From: Candidatus Cryptobacteroides faecigallinarum
GTDB taxonomy: Bacteria; Bacteroidota; Bacteroidia; Bacteroidales; UBA932
Direction: 5' to 3'
Length of the DNA stretch: 44,836 bases
Assembly (NCBI GenBank): GCA_017695015.1
Contig: JADIMD010000104.1
Location: 1 to 44,836 of the forward strand
Numbering within the stretch: the stretch's first letter is position 1; every line of letters starts with the position of its first letter. Below, piece after piece: positions 11,645-19,445 of the stretch. A program made the position numbers and the translations under genes. The notes under the pieces are model-generated. The model did not search any database and was not told the origin of the DNA. It worked only from the letters and a program-made list of their open reading frames with translations.

Positions 11645-14020
11645 TTATCTGGCATATGGCGGAGGTGTGGAGGTACCCCATGTTTCGGACGGCTCTGTCC
11701 CCATATGCAGAGTCAGGGTACCACCATCATAGACATCACTTCTGTAGATCCAGTTCCTGTCGAGAGACTTGCCGTCAAGCTCTGCCGACTGTACATACAT
11801 TGCTTCAGGAGAATTTCCTTCCGTTTTGATGACGAACTTCCTTGCAGAAGCATTCACAGGACTCAGGGAAATCTCTATCTTGTCAAACTGAGGACTTCCT
11901 ATCTGGAATGTCGGCTCGGTACTTGCGCCTCCCTGCACATCGAAAAGTCCGGTCGCAGCCAGTACATACCATGCTCCAAGCTGTCCCTGATCCTCATCCT
12001 GACCGTAACCGTAGCCATGCTCGGCATCGGTACCGTAGAACTCGTCGCAGATAAGCCGGGTCCATTTCTGGGTAAGATAAGGCTTGCCTGAGAAATTGAA
12101 CAGCCATGGAATATGCAGACACGGCTGATTTCCGTGGTTATACGGGCTCTGGAGGCCTGAGAAGGCATATGTCACCTTGCCTCCGCCGAAGACTGACTTT
12201 CGGGCCTCCACAAAAATAGAGTCAAGCCTGTGGTTGAACTCATCCTGTCCCACTTTCTCTATAAGACCGTACGGATCCTGAGGGACGAAGAATGTGTACT
12301 GCATCGCATTTCCTTCCTGGAAGCCTCTCCACGGTTCATATGGATTGAAATTGTCGATAAAGCTGCCGTCAGGGGTGCGCGGACGGATAAAGCCGGTAGC
12401 ATCGTCGAAAAGTTTTTCCCAGCCCTTTGAAAGCTCCATGAGCTGTTCGTAATCCTCCTTTTGTCCAAGAGCCTTGGCCCACTGAGCTACGGCATATGAA
12501 CTGAAACTGTATTCGAGGGTATGCGAAGCCGAGAACTGCGAACCGTCCTGAGGCATGGCAAAATTATCCCCTGCAATATATGGAGACCAGCCTCCTCTGG
12601 ACACGAACTGCCCCACATCCAGTTTTCCTGCTCCGGCGATACGTCCTTCCGAGCCGATTTCGTTCTTCAGGGCCGCCTGATAGGCCTTATCGACATCGAA
12701 ACCTCTGATACCGCTATTGTATGCACCCACGAAAGCTATACTCGTCATGTTGGTTCCCACTCCCGAGACATAACGGCTGTTGGCTATTCCGTCCCCGAGC
12801 CAGCCTGTCTCATCATATACAAGCATCTGGCTGTTTACGAAATCGTTGTAATATTCAGGATAGGCCAATGCCCAAAGTGTCTCGAGATTCCAGTATCCTC
12901 CCCAGACAGCATCCGTGTTGTAATGTGCATGGAGAGGGCGCCCGTCCTCTCCGAGAGGGATCTGTCCTACGGAACCGTTATTTTTCGGATAGGCACCGTT
13001 GACATCGCTTGCCAGACCGCGTCCGAGAAGGGCATGGTACAGACCGGTATAGAACTTTATCCGGCTATCCTCTGTCCCCCCGTAAACCCTTATACGTCCG
13101 AGAGCCTCATTCCATTTGGTCTCAGTTGCCTTGCGTACATCATCGAAAGAAGCATGCTCGGCCTCGGCTATCATATTTAGCCTTGCATTCTCTACAGAGG
13201 TGTAGGAAAGTCCTATCTTTACTGTCACAACTTGAGAGGCAGAAGTAGAATAATTCAAGGACATCATTGCACCAGGACCTTGAATCTCATCCTTGCGTTC
13301 CGGAGCACCACCCTGATAGAATACATCCACAGACTCAGGGACAGCGTCCACGACAGCATAGAAATACATAGGCAGAGAAGCTCCTGTCTGGTATTTCTTG
13401 ATGTATTCAGGCTCGGTGACAACATATCCCGACACCACGCTGCCTCCGTCATATTCTATATGGGCATCCTTCACATTGCCGCTCTCACCCTGACGGTTAC
13501 CGATATTGAAAATGATATGGGCTTCATCAGACTGCGGGAAAGTATATCTCTGGAAGCCTGTCCTTGCAGTGGCAGTCAGTTCAGTCCTGATACCGTAATC
13601 CTTGAGTATCACGGAATAATATCCAGGCCAGGCCTGCTCGTCCTGATGGTCGAAACGGGAACGGAATCCGCTGTCAGGGTCTTCAAGAGTACCGGGGGAT
13701 GTCTTCAGCCCTCCTGTTGTCGGCATGAGGGAGATTCCTCCGATCTGGAATTCATGCAGACACGGAAAACCGTCGATGGAAGTGTGTGTCCCGTCATATC
13801 CAACAGCTTCCCAACCCTGGACATTGCCATAGGTACCGTTGGTGGAAGCGCCGAGTTTGGCAAGACCGAAAGGCTCTGCAGCAGGAGTGTAGAAGAACCA
13901 CCTGCTATGCACTGTCCCGATATTGGGATCGGCATAATGGATAAGATCCTCATGAGTGCCGGCATTTCCGCACCCGACAAGCCCCAAAGCTGCTATTATC
14001 AAAATGTATAACGACTTCAT
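11645..14020 (-). CDS. GH92 exo-alpha-mannosidase, lipoprotein
   Basis: This 791-residue enzyme belongs to GH92, calcium-dependent alpha-mannosidases that release mannose with inversion. A lipoprotein signal ends LVGC, giving C17. Family blocks are HYADPNIGT near residue 28, NTDAVWGGYWNLETLWAL, FQEGNAMQY and DEDQGQLGAWYVLAATGLF. By comparison with the characterised enzyme BT3990, E569 (in EGNAMQY) should be the acid and D675/D677 (in QDEDQGQ) the base pair; all are present, so it should be active. The segment after them reads HGNQP (629-633), where many family members have HGNEP, so linkage preference may differ. No acidic surface-export motif follows the cysteine, suggesting a periplasmic enzyme trimming imported oligosaccharides to mannose. 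Confidence 0.93.
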   Translation of the reverse strand: MKSLYILIIAALGLVGCGNAGTHEDLIHYADPNIGTVHSRWFFYTPAAEPFGLAKLGASTNGTYGNVQGWEAVGYDGTHTSIDGFPCLHEFQIGGISLMPTTGGLKTSPGTLEDPDSGFRSRFDHQDEQAWPGYYSVILKDYGIRTELTATARTGFQRYTFPQSDEAHIIFNIGNRQGESGNVKDAHIEYDGGSVVSGYVVTEPEYIKKYQTGASLPMYFYAVVDAVPESVDVFYQGGAPERKDEIQGPGAMMSLNYSTSASQVVTVKIGLSYTSVENARLNMIAEAEHASFDDVRKATETKWNEALGRIRVYGGTEDSRIKFYTGLYHALLGRGLASDVNGAYPKNNGSVGQIPLGEDGRPLHAHYNTDAVWGGYWNLETLWALAYPEYYNDFVNSQMLVYDETGWLGDGIANSRYVSGVGTNMTSIAFVGAYNSGIRGFDVDKAYQAALKNEIGSEGRIAGAGKLDVGQFVSRGGWSPYIAGDNFAMPQDGSQFSASHTLEYSFSSYAVAQWAKALGQKEDYEQLMELSKGWEKLFDDATGFIRPRTPDGSFIDNFNPYEPWRGFQEGNAMQYTFFVPQDPYGLIEKVGQDEFNHRLDSIFVEARKSVFGGGKVTYAFSGLQSPYNHGNQPCLHIPWLFNFSGKPYLTQKWTRLICDEFYGTDAEHGYGYGQDEDQGQLGAWYVLAATGLFDVQGGASTEPTFQIGSPQFDKIEISLSPVNASARKFVIKTEGNSPEAMYVQSAELDGKSLDRNWIYRSDVYDGGTLTLHMGTEPSETWGTSTPPPYAR

Positions 14021-14079
14021 TTTCTTGACTAAAGTTTTACTTGTTCATAATTGCACTGACATACATTGATCTGTGCGGT

Positions 14080-15267
14080 CTATTCCCAGTCAGGGACCTC
14101 ACCGCGTATCATTGCCACACGGGCATAATATTCAGGAATGCAGGATGCGTCCAGAAGCCATTTTGGCTGACGGCTTTCGTCAGTCCTGCCCGTCCAGTCA
14201 TGGTAGTACAGTCCAGACACGTCACGGGCATTATCCCAAGCATAATCCAGGGCCTTGATGACCACATCCACATATTTCGGATCTCCTGTCACATTGTATA
14301 GTTCATGATACCCCCTGAAAAGTACAAGGCGGAACCACGGCAAGTCATGTCCGTATGGAATCCCGTCCTCAGTATAGCGGAAGAATTCCTTCATACTGCC
14401 CTCAGCAAGGAAATTGGCATTGTCAAGATAGGACTGCTCACCGGTAAACTTATACAGGAATACGGCAGCCTGGAGCAAAGTCCCGGTGTTGTAGGTATAA
14501 AGGTCGGAATGGATGGAACCCTCCCCTGCCGTCAGCCAGGAATTATACACCACTCCTCTCTCTGGATCTTTGAGATATTTGTCGAACCAGTCATAGAATT
14601 TCTTTCCGGTTTCCAAATAATAGGTATCACCTGTAGCCTCGTAAAGCTTGAGGGCAAGGACCATTGCCTTTCCGTTGGCACATGCCGGTTTCTGGTCAAG
14701 AGAACCTTCCACCCAAGGGACTCCACCCTCGAACCTGTCGTCCCAGCCGCTCAGAATGAATGTAAGGACATGTTTCGCTCTTTCAAGATAGACAGGATTC
14801 TTGGTAACCCGGTAAGAGTCGATATAATCTATGCCGACCAGACCGTTGTCATCGTAATATCTGTCCACCTTGCCAAACTGCACAGGATAGGCCTGATAGC
14901 CGAAAGGTAAACGCGAGGTGTCGAAATATTTCTCCATAGACACTGCCATAGAATCCACATAAGGCAGATATTCAGGATCTATTCCGGCCATGATAACTGC
15001 TGATGAATAGATACCGCTCATCGGCCAAAGGAAAGAGACCTCCTGGGCCTTGCGGGTGGAATCGTTGAAATATGTCAGGTCAGGACGGTAGCTGTTGGGA
15101 TAGTACTCCGAAAACAAACCGTACTTGTCCACCCTGTAGAGTTTCCACACGAGATCGAACATCTCTTCCGCCCTGTCCTTGTTCGGAGTGGTTTTCTGCG
15201 GTCCTCCCGAACAAGAAGCAATGGCAAATACAGCCAGAACGGCCGCCAATATAGTTATTCTTTTCAT
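14080..15267 (-). CDS. GH76 endo-alpha-1,6-mannanase, lipoprotein (first copy)
   Basis: This 395-residue protein is a GH76 glycoside hydrolase, a family that cuts the alpha-1,6-mannose backbone of fungal mannan and similar polymers. The signal peptide ends AIASC, giving a lipid-anchored C19. The catalytic aspartate pair is D139-D140 in DRYYDDNGLVG. Other family blocks are KPACANGKAMVLALKLYEATG and LYTYNTGTLLQAA. The ATG overlaps the stop of the upstream GH76 gene (ATGA), implying coupled translation. It is about as long as a single catalytic domain. The residues after the cysteine (SGGPQ) are not acidic, so a periplasmic location is more likely than for its neighbour. Confidence 0.88.
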   Translation of the reverse strand: MKRITILAAVLAVFAIASCSGGPQKTTPNKDRAEEMFDLVWKLYRVDKYGLFSEYYPNSYRPDLTYFNDSTRKAQEVSFLWPMSGIYSSAVIMAGIDPEYLPYVDSMAVSMEKYFDTSRLPFGYQAYPVQFGKVDRYYDDNGLVGIDYIDSYRVTKNPVYLERAKHVLTFILSGWDDRFEGGVPWVEGSLDQKPACANGKAMVLALKLYEATGDTYYLETGKKFYDWFDKYLKDPERGVVYNSWLTAGEGSIHSDLYTYNTGTLLQAAVFLYKFTGEQSYLDNANFLAEGSMKEFFRYTEDGIPYGHDLPWFRLVLFRGYHELYNVTGDPKYVDVVIKALDYAWDNARDVSGLYYHDWTGRTDESRQPKWLLDASCIPEYYARVAMIRGEVPDWE

Positions 15268-16493
15268 TGTCTCTCAACTTTCGCCCCTTTGTAAAGGGCT
15301 ATTACACCGAATGATTCAAGGGCAGCATCCTGCATAAGAAGCTGCTTGTCCCTGTCAGGATTGGCAATGCCCGTCCAGTTTTCGAAGAAAAGTCCGTTGG
15401 CCTGTCGGGCATTCTCCCATGCATTGTCCGCAAAATTGATGAAAGTATTGATATATGAAGACGCCTGACTGTAATAAGGCTCAATGTCAATATATGCATT
15501 TATGAGCTTTATCGTAAACCATGGATCATTACCCGGATAAACAAGCATCCCGGCGAGAGGGTCAAGTTTCACGAAATAGCTGTAGGATCCCATGGCCGAT
15601 TCCTTGGCCTGGTCGAGATACTCCTGTTCCCCCGTAATACGGAAGAGATCGATTCCGTTAGATATCATGACACCTGTGTTGTATGTCCATTTCGTATTGT
15701 TGATATTGCCGTCAGCGCCCTTGTCATTCCAGTAACAGCCGTCAGCAGGGTCGCGGAGATTATCTACAAGCCAGTCATAGAGTCTTTTGGCAAATGCAAG
15801 CACATCGGATTTCTCTTCCTGAGGGCAGACTTGATAATAATGCAGCAGGAAAGAAGTGGCATAACCATTGGCACAGGCTGGCTTGTTGGAATTATCGTTG
15901 CCAGGCTGATTCTTCGCGCTTTCGTTCCACCAGAGGGCACCACCGAAGATATCATCTTCTCCAGCGGCCAGGAAATCTACTATTCTGCCCGCCCTTTCGA
16001 CATATTCAGTGTCTCCGGTAAGGTTGTACGCTTCCACCAGATCGAGACCTACAATGGAATTGTCGTCATAGAACCTGTCCGCCTGACCTGATGTGCCGTT
16101 TGTCTGGGAACCGTAGCCCCCTACCCCGTCCTTTTCGTACCAGTACCGCTCAAACTGGTCTATCATGGCCGGATAGTCGATGTCGCCGTATCCAAGCCTG
16201 TGCAGCAGTGCAACACCCGACACCAGTCCGTCATACGGCCACAGATAGGACGAATTCTCGCTTCCTTTAGGGTAGTTCTCATTATAAAGACCGGCCCATG
16301 TCCCTGAAGAAATCCTGTAGTACTGGTTGATAAGGTCGAAAGTCTCCTTGGCCCTTTCATGCCACACCACATCTTCGGAAGGACCCGGAGGAGTGACCGT
16401 ACCTCCACCTCCTGTCGGTGTCCACTTCTCCACATCGTTGCTGCAGGAAAACAGCACCAATGCGGAAACTATATAAATCATTATCCTTTTCAT
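15264..16493 (-). CDS. GH76 endo-alpha-1,6-mannanase, lipoprotein (second copy)
   Basis: This second GH76 protein (409 residues) starts at the ATG of MKRIMIYIVSALVLFSC; upstream in-frame codons to 16574 run into the susE-like gene and carry no signal peptide. The lipidated cysteine is C17. A short Gly/Pro/Thr linker (TGGGGTVTPPGP) follows, then the catalytic domain with D143-D144 in DRFYDDNSIVG, plus KPACANGYATSFLLHYY and KWTYNTGVMISNGIDLF. It is a diverged paralogue of the next gene. Acidic residues soon after the cysteine (CSNDVEKW) resemble the Bacteroidota lipoprotein export signal, so this one may sit on the cell surface and make the first backbone cuts. Its stop overlaps the next start by four bases. 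Confidence 0.88.
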   Translation of the reverse strand: MKRIMIYIVSALVLFSCSNDVEKWTPTGGGGTVTPPGPSEDVVWHERAKETFDLINQYYRISSGTWAGLYNENYPKGSENSSYLWPYDGLVSGVALLHRLGYGDIDYPAMIDQFERYWYEKDGVGGYGSQTNGTSGQADRFYDDNSIVGLDLVEAYNLTGDTEYVERAGRIVDFLAAGEDDIFGGALWWNESAKNQPGNDNSNKPACANGYATSFLLHYYQVCPQEEKSDVLAFAKRLYDWLVDNLRDPADGCYWNDKGADGNINNTKWTYNTGVMISNGIDLFRITGEQEYLDQAKESAMGSYSYFVKLDPLAGMLVYPGNDPWFTIKLINAYIDIEPYYSQASSYINTFINFADNAWENARQANGLFFENWTGIANPDRDKQLLMQDAALESFGVIALYKGAKVERQ

Positions 16494-16516
16494 ATCAGGC
16501 AAATATTTACAAACCA

Positions 16517-16556
16517 GTCCGGACACCATACCACTGGGCGGCTCAGGTATCCGGAC
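16517..16556 (-). other. intra-operon hairpin between susE-like and GH76 genes
   Basis: The arms gtccgga (16517-16523) and tccggac (16550-16556) are perfectly complementary. Inside them tacc (16529-16532) pairs with ggta (16546-16549) after a small bulge. The structure fills the 73-base spacer upstream of the GH76 start. It has no following T run, so it is more likely an mRNA stability or processing element than a terminator. Confidence 0.55.
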
Positions 16557-16566
16557 ACTGAACAAA

Positions 16567-17745
16567 TTACTCAAACTGATGGCAGAAATATCCGTCCAGA
16601 TTGCCGTAGATCTTCACTGTTACACTGCCTGCATTGAGCAGGGATGCATTGAATTTGTATGCATTATCCCACTGTCCTGCACTTGCCCATGTAACTTCCA
16701 CAATATCATAGTACGACAATGGAGCGTTGACTTCTGGAGCTGCTCCTGTCAAGGACGGAGAAGACCATCTCCAGCGCATATCGACATCATCGACTTTCAC
16801 ATCGAAATAATACCTTTCATCAGCGACTGTCTGTCCCGCAGGCCATCCCGGATGTCGATAAGGGACTGTAATGACATCAATAGTCCTGGAGAATACACCA
16901 TTACCGTCATATGTGAAGCGATATACTGGATCCTTGATACCGAACTCTTCCGGGCCCACATCCCCATAGGTCTGAGACCAGACAATATGGAGTTCACCTA
17001 TTTTTTCCCGCTTCATTGAAAGCGTATTGAAATCGACGGTAATCCTTTCGGCAATATAGTTCTTCTCCTCATTGAGGTCGGTTGCGGTAACCGTAGTGGT
17101 TCCTTCCCCGTCAGCCAGTTTATTCTCGCTGTTTATATAGAAGTTGACGGCATCGTCCCCTGTAGTGTTCCTGAAATAAATTTCTCCGTCCGCAAGGACA
17201 GCAAACATGTCGAACACTCCCTCGGAAACCTTGCGGAAGGCACGTCCTTCACCACCGTCACCCGCAATTGCGGAACCGTAAAGATAAAGCTCCTCTGGAA
17301 TAAGGGACAGACCGTCAGGACGCGTAAGGGAAATCGTGGCTGATACTTCCGACTGCTTCACCTCTCCACCACGGGACGCAGTGACAGTCCATTTGATGGA
17401 ACCTGTTTCGAGAGCCCCGATACCTGCGTTACGCGCCAGAATATTGAGCGTCGCATGAGTAAGGGTAAGCTGTGCCAAACCACCGTTGTCGCTCGCCATT
17501 ATCGCAATCGGTTCGGAGAAGTCTCCGTCTACCTCATCAAAAAGCACATTGTAGAGACAGATACCACCGTCTTCTGCTCCACCGCCCGTCCATGAAAGAA
17601 CGACATTCTGTGTCGAAGTAGGGTCTATGTTCACAGACTCTGGAGAATTCAGTTTTGTCGGAGCTGAGAAATTTGTGTCGTATTTGTATTTCTGACATGA
17701 CATTACTGCAAGGAGTGCAGCAGATATCAATAATATCTTTTTCAT
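16567..17745 (-). CDS. SusE/SusF-like surface glycan-binding lipoprotein
   Basis: This 392-residue lipoprotein (signal ending AVMSC, lipid on C17) resembles SusE-type surface glycan-binding proteins. The N-terminal Ig-like region (about residues 25-145) has the SusE phrases VVLSWTGGG and SIKWTVTASRGGEV. The rest contains beta-rich repeats typical of binding modules, including LYLYGSAIAGDGG near residue 155 and WPAGQTVADERYYFDVKV. No catalytic motif is visible. Its place directly after susD matches the usual SusC-D-E order. Probable role: hold mannan at the cell surface beside the SusCD complex. Ligand specificity is inferred only from the GH76/GH92 neighbours. Confidence 0.8.
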   Translation of the reverse strand: MKKILLISAALLAVMSCQKYKYDTNFSAPTKLNSPESVNIDPTSTQNVVLSWTGGGAEDGGICLYNVLFDEVDGDFSEPIAIMASDNGGLAQLTLTHATLNILARNAGIGALETGSIKWTVTASRGGEVKQSEVSATISLTRPDGLSLIPEELYLYGSAIAGDGGEGRAFRKVSEGVFDMFAVLADGEIYFRNTTGDDAVNFYINSENKLADGEGTTTVTATDLNEEKNYIAERITVDFNTLSMKREKIGELHIVWSQTYGDVGPEEFGIKDPVYRFTYDGNGVFSRTIDVITVPYRHPGWPAGQTVADERYYFDVKVDDVDMRWRWSSPSLTGAAPEVNAPLSYYDIVEVTWASAGQWDNAYKFNASLLNAGSVTVKIYGNLDGYFCHQFE

Positions 17746-17791
17746 ATTGTTTCTATTAAATCATCAAATTGAATCAATCATGTCCCCTGCT

Positions 17792-17829
17792 CCGGACTGC
17801 AAGCCCTTAATGACGGAGGAACAGTCCGG
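17792..17829 (-). other. intra-operon hairpin between susD and susE-like genes
   Basis: Arms ccggactg (17792-17799) and cagtccgg (17822-17829) are perfectly complementary around a 22-base loop, inside the 104-base spacer between susD and the susE-like gene. There is no T run on the coding strand after it. The TCCGGAC core also appears in the hairpin on the other side of the susE-like gene. A role in segmental mRNA stability is possible. Confidence 0.55.
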
Positions 17830-17849
17830 GCAAGGATGACAATACTGAA

Positions 17850-19433
17850 CTACCACCCAGGATTCTGGGAAAGGTAGATATTGAGGTCACGGTCAGCCTG
17901 AGGAATAGGCCACAGATAATGCTTGGCAGGGTCGAAAGTCCTATTCTCGATCTGTTTGTAACCATTATCTGTTCCTATGGCTGCATCAGTCTTCATGCCA
18001 TGGCACCAGCCATTCATCACATCCTCGGCTATTCTCCAGCGGATGATGTCCTTGAAACGGAGTCCTTCGAAGGCCAGCTCACAGCGACGTTCGTTGCGGA
18101 TAAGCTCTATCAGCTCGTCTCCAGTCTCCCCCTGATAATTGAGGGCCCCAGGATCTGTAAACCCTGCTCGCCGTCTGATCCGCTGTATCGTTGCATTCCA
18201 TGCTGCACCGTCGAATTCGTCAAGTTCCGCAAGAGCCTCTGCATTCATCAGAAGGATGTCTGCATACCTGATGACGATAGGATTGAGACCTGAATAAAGT
18301 TCTGCCCTGAAGGTGTAGTCCCAGTATTTCTTAAAATAGTATCCTGTGACTGTAGCTCCAGACTGGACATCGATGGCATCGGAAGCCTCTACCAGTGCCT
18401 GGGTACCTGTCGCAGTCTTGTATGAGCCATGGATGTCGGTTATCGTGGCAGCAAGCCTCGGGTCCCTGTTGGCGAACGGATCGTCTTCGTCATAATCCCC
18501 TGACTCCTCTATAGTCTTGCCGTCCAGCATGATATAGCTGTCAACGAGTTCCTGCAGAGGCACAAGCAGGGCATACCCACCAAAAGACGGAGGCAGAATA
18601 TTGTACTGGCTCCTGTGCTCATGAGACACAGGCATATACTGTCTGTCAAGTATAACTTCACAGTTGCCTTCGTTGGCTATCTCGAAAAGGCCCGAATAGC
18701 TCTCGAAAAGGTCAAAGCCGCCTTCGTCCATAATCTTTGAAGTCAAGGTCTTGACTTCTTCCCAGTCTCCTTCGAACAGGCAAACCCTTGCCTTGACAGC
18801 CATCGCGGCCCACTTTGTGATACGCCCCTTGTCCGCCTCGTCGTAAGAAGCCGGGAGATAGTCATTGTCAATAACTTCATCAAGATCTCTCAGAACATTG
18901 GCAAGAACTGTCGCACGCGGAGTACGGGCTATTTTCTGACTTTCAGAAATGCTTATCGCCTCTTCTGTGTAAGGTACATCTCCAAACCTGGTATAGAGCT
19001 CATAATAATGGAAAGCCCTTATTACCTTCACTTCTCCGATATAACGATTTTTTAGTGCTGGATCAAGTCCAGGGACACGGTCAATATTGGTAAGCAGTTC
19101 ATTGCAGTATCGGATGCCTGAATAACGGCTGTCCCATACTGCCTCAACATAATCATCTGAAGTCGAATACGACCCGTTTCCTATCGAATTAGGATTTCCA
19201 GCCTGAAGTCCTATATAGGCATTGTCGCTGTATGAATCCCCGTACATGAGTTCCTCCATGCTGATTATGGTATTGTAGCATGTATTCACAGCATCCAAGG
19301 CAGCATCTGGATCTTCGTCCCAGAAAGTAAGATCCGTCTCCCTGTCGTATGGAGGAGTATCGAGACTGATGCAGGACACTGCTCCGAACAATATTGCAAG
19401 AGACAGGGTAAAAGTCTTTATGATAGTTTTCAT
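17850..19433 (-). CDS. SusD/RagB-family glycan-binding lipoprotein
   Basis: This is a SusD-family lipoprotein of 527 residues (signal ending GAVSC, C21). SusD proteins form the lid over the SusC barrel and bind the oligosaccharide. Family features are the N-terminal DPDAALDAVNTCYNTI helix, the TPR-like region with RYIGEVKVIRAFHYYELYTRFGDVPY near residue 130, and the C-terminal IRNERRCELAFEGLRFKDIIRWR block. The protein ends NIYLSQNPGW, typical of the family. It starts 12 bases after the SusC stop, the standard pairing. Confidence 0.95.
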   Translation of the reverse strand: MKTIIKTFTLSLAILFGAVSCISLDTPPYDRETDLTFWDEDPDAALDAVNTCYNTIISMEELMYGDSYSDNAYIGLQAGNPNSIGNGSYSTSDDYVEAVWDSRYSGIRYCNELLTNIDRVPGLDPALKNRYIGEVKVIRAFHYYELYTRFGDVPYTEEAISISESQKIARTPRATVLANVLRDLDEVIDNDYLPASYDEADKGRITKWAAMAVKARVCLFEGDWEEVKTLTSKIMDEGGFDLFESYSGLFEIANEGNCEVILDRQYMPVSHEHRSQYNILPPSFGGYALLVPLQELVDSYIMLDGKTIEESGDYDEDDPFANRDPRLAATITDIHGSYKTATGTQALVEASDAIDVQSGATVTGYYFKKYWDYTFRAELYSGLNPIVIRYADILLMNAEALAELDEFDGAAWNATIQRIRRRAGFTDPGALNYQGETGDELIELIRNERRCELAFEGLRFKDIIRWRIAEDVMNGWCHGMKTDAAIGTDNGYKQIENRTFDPAKHYLWPIPQADRDLNIYLSQNPGW

Positions 19434-19445
19434 TTTTTATCCTGT

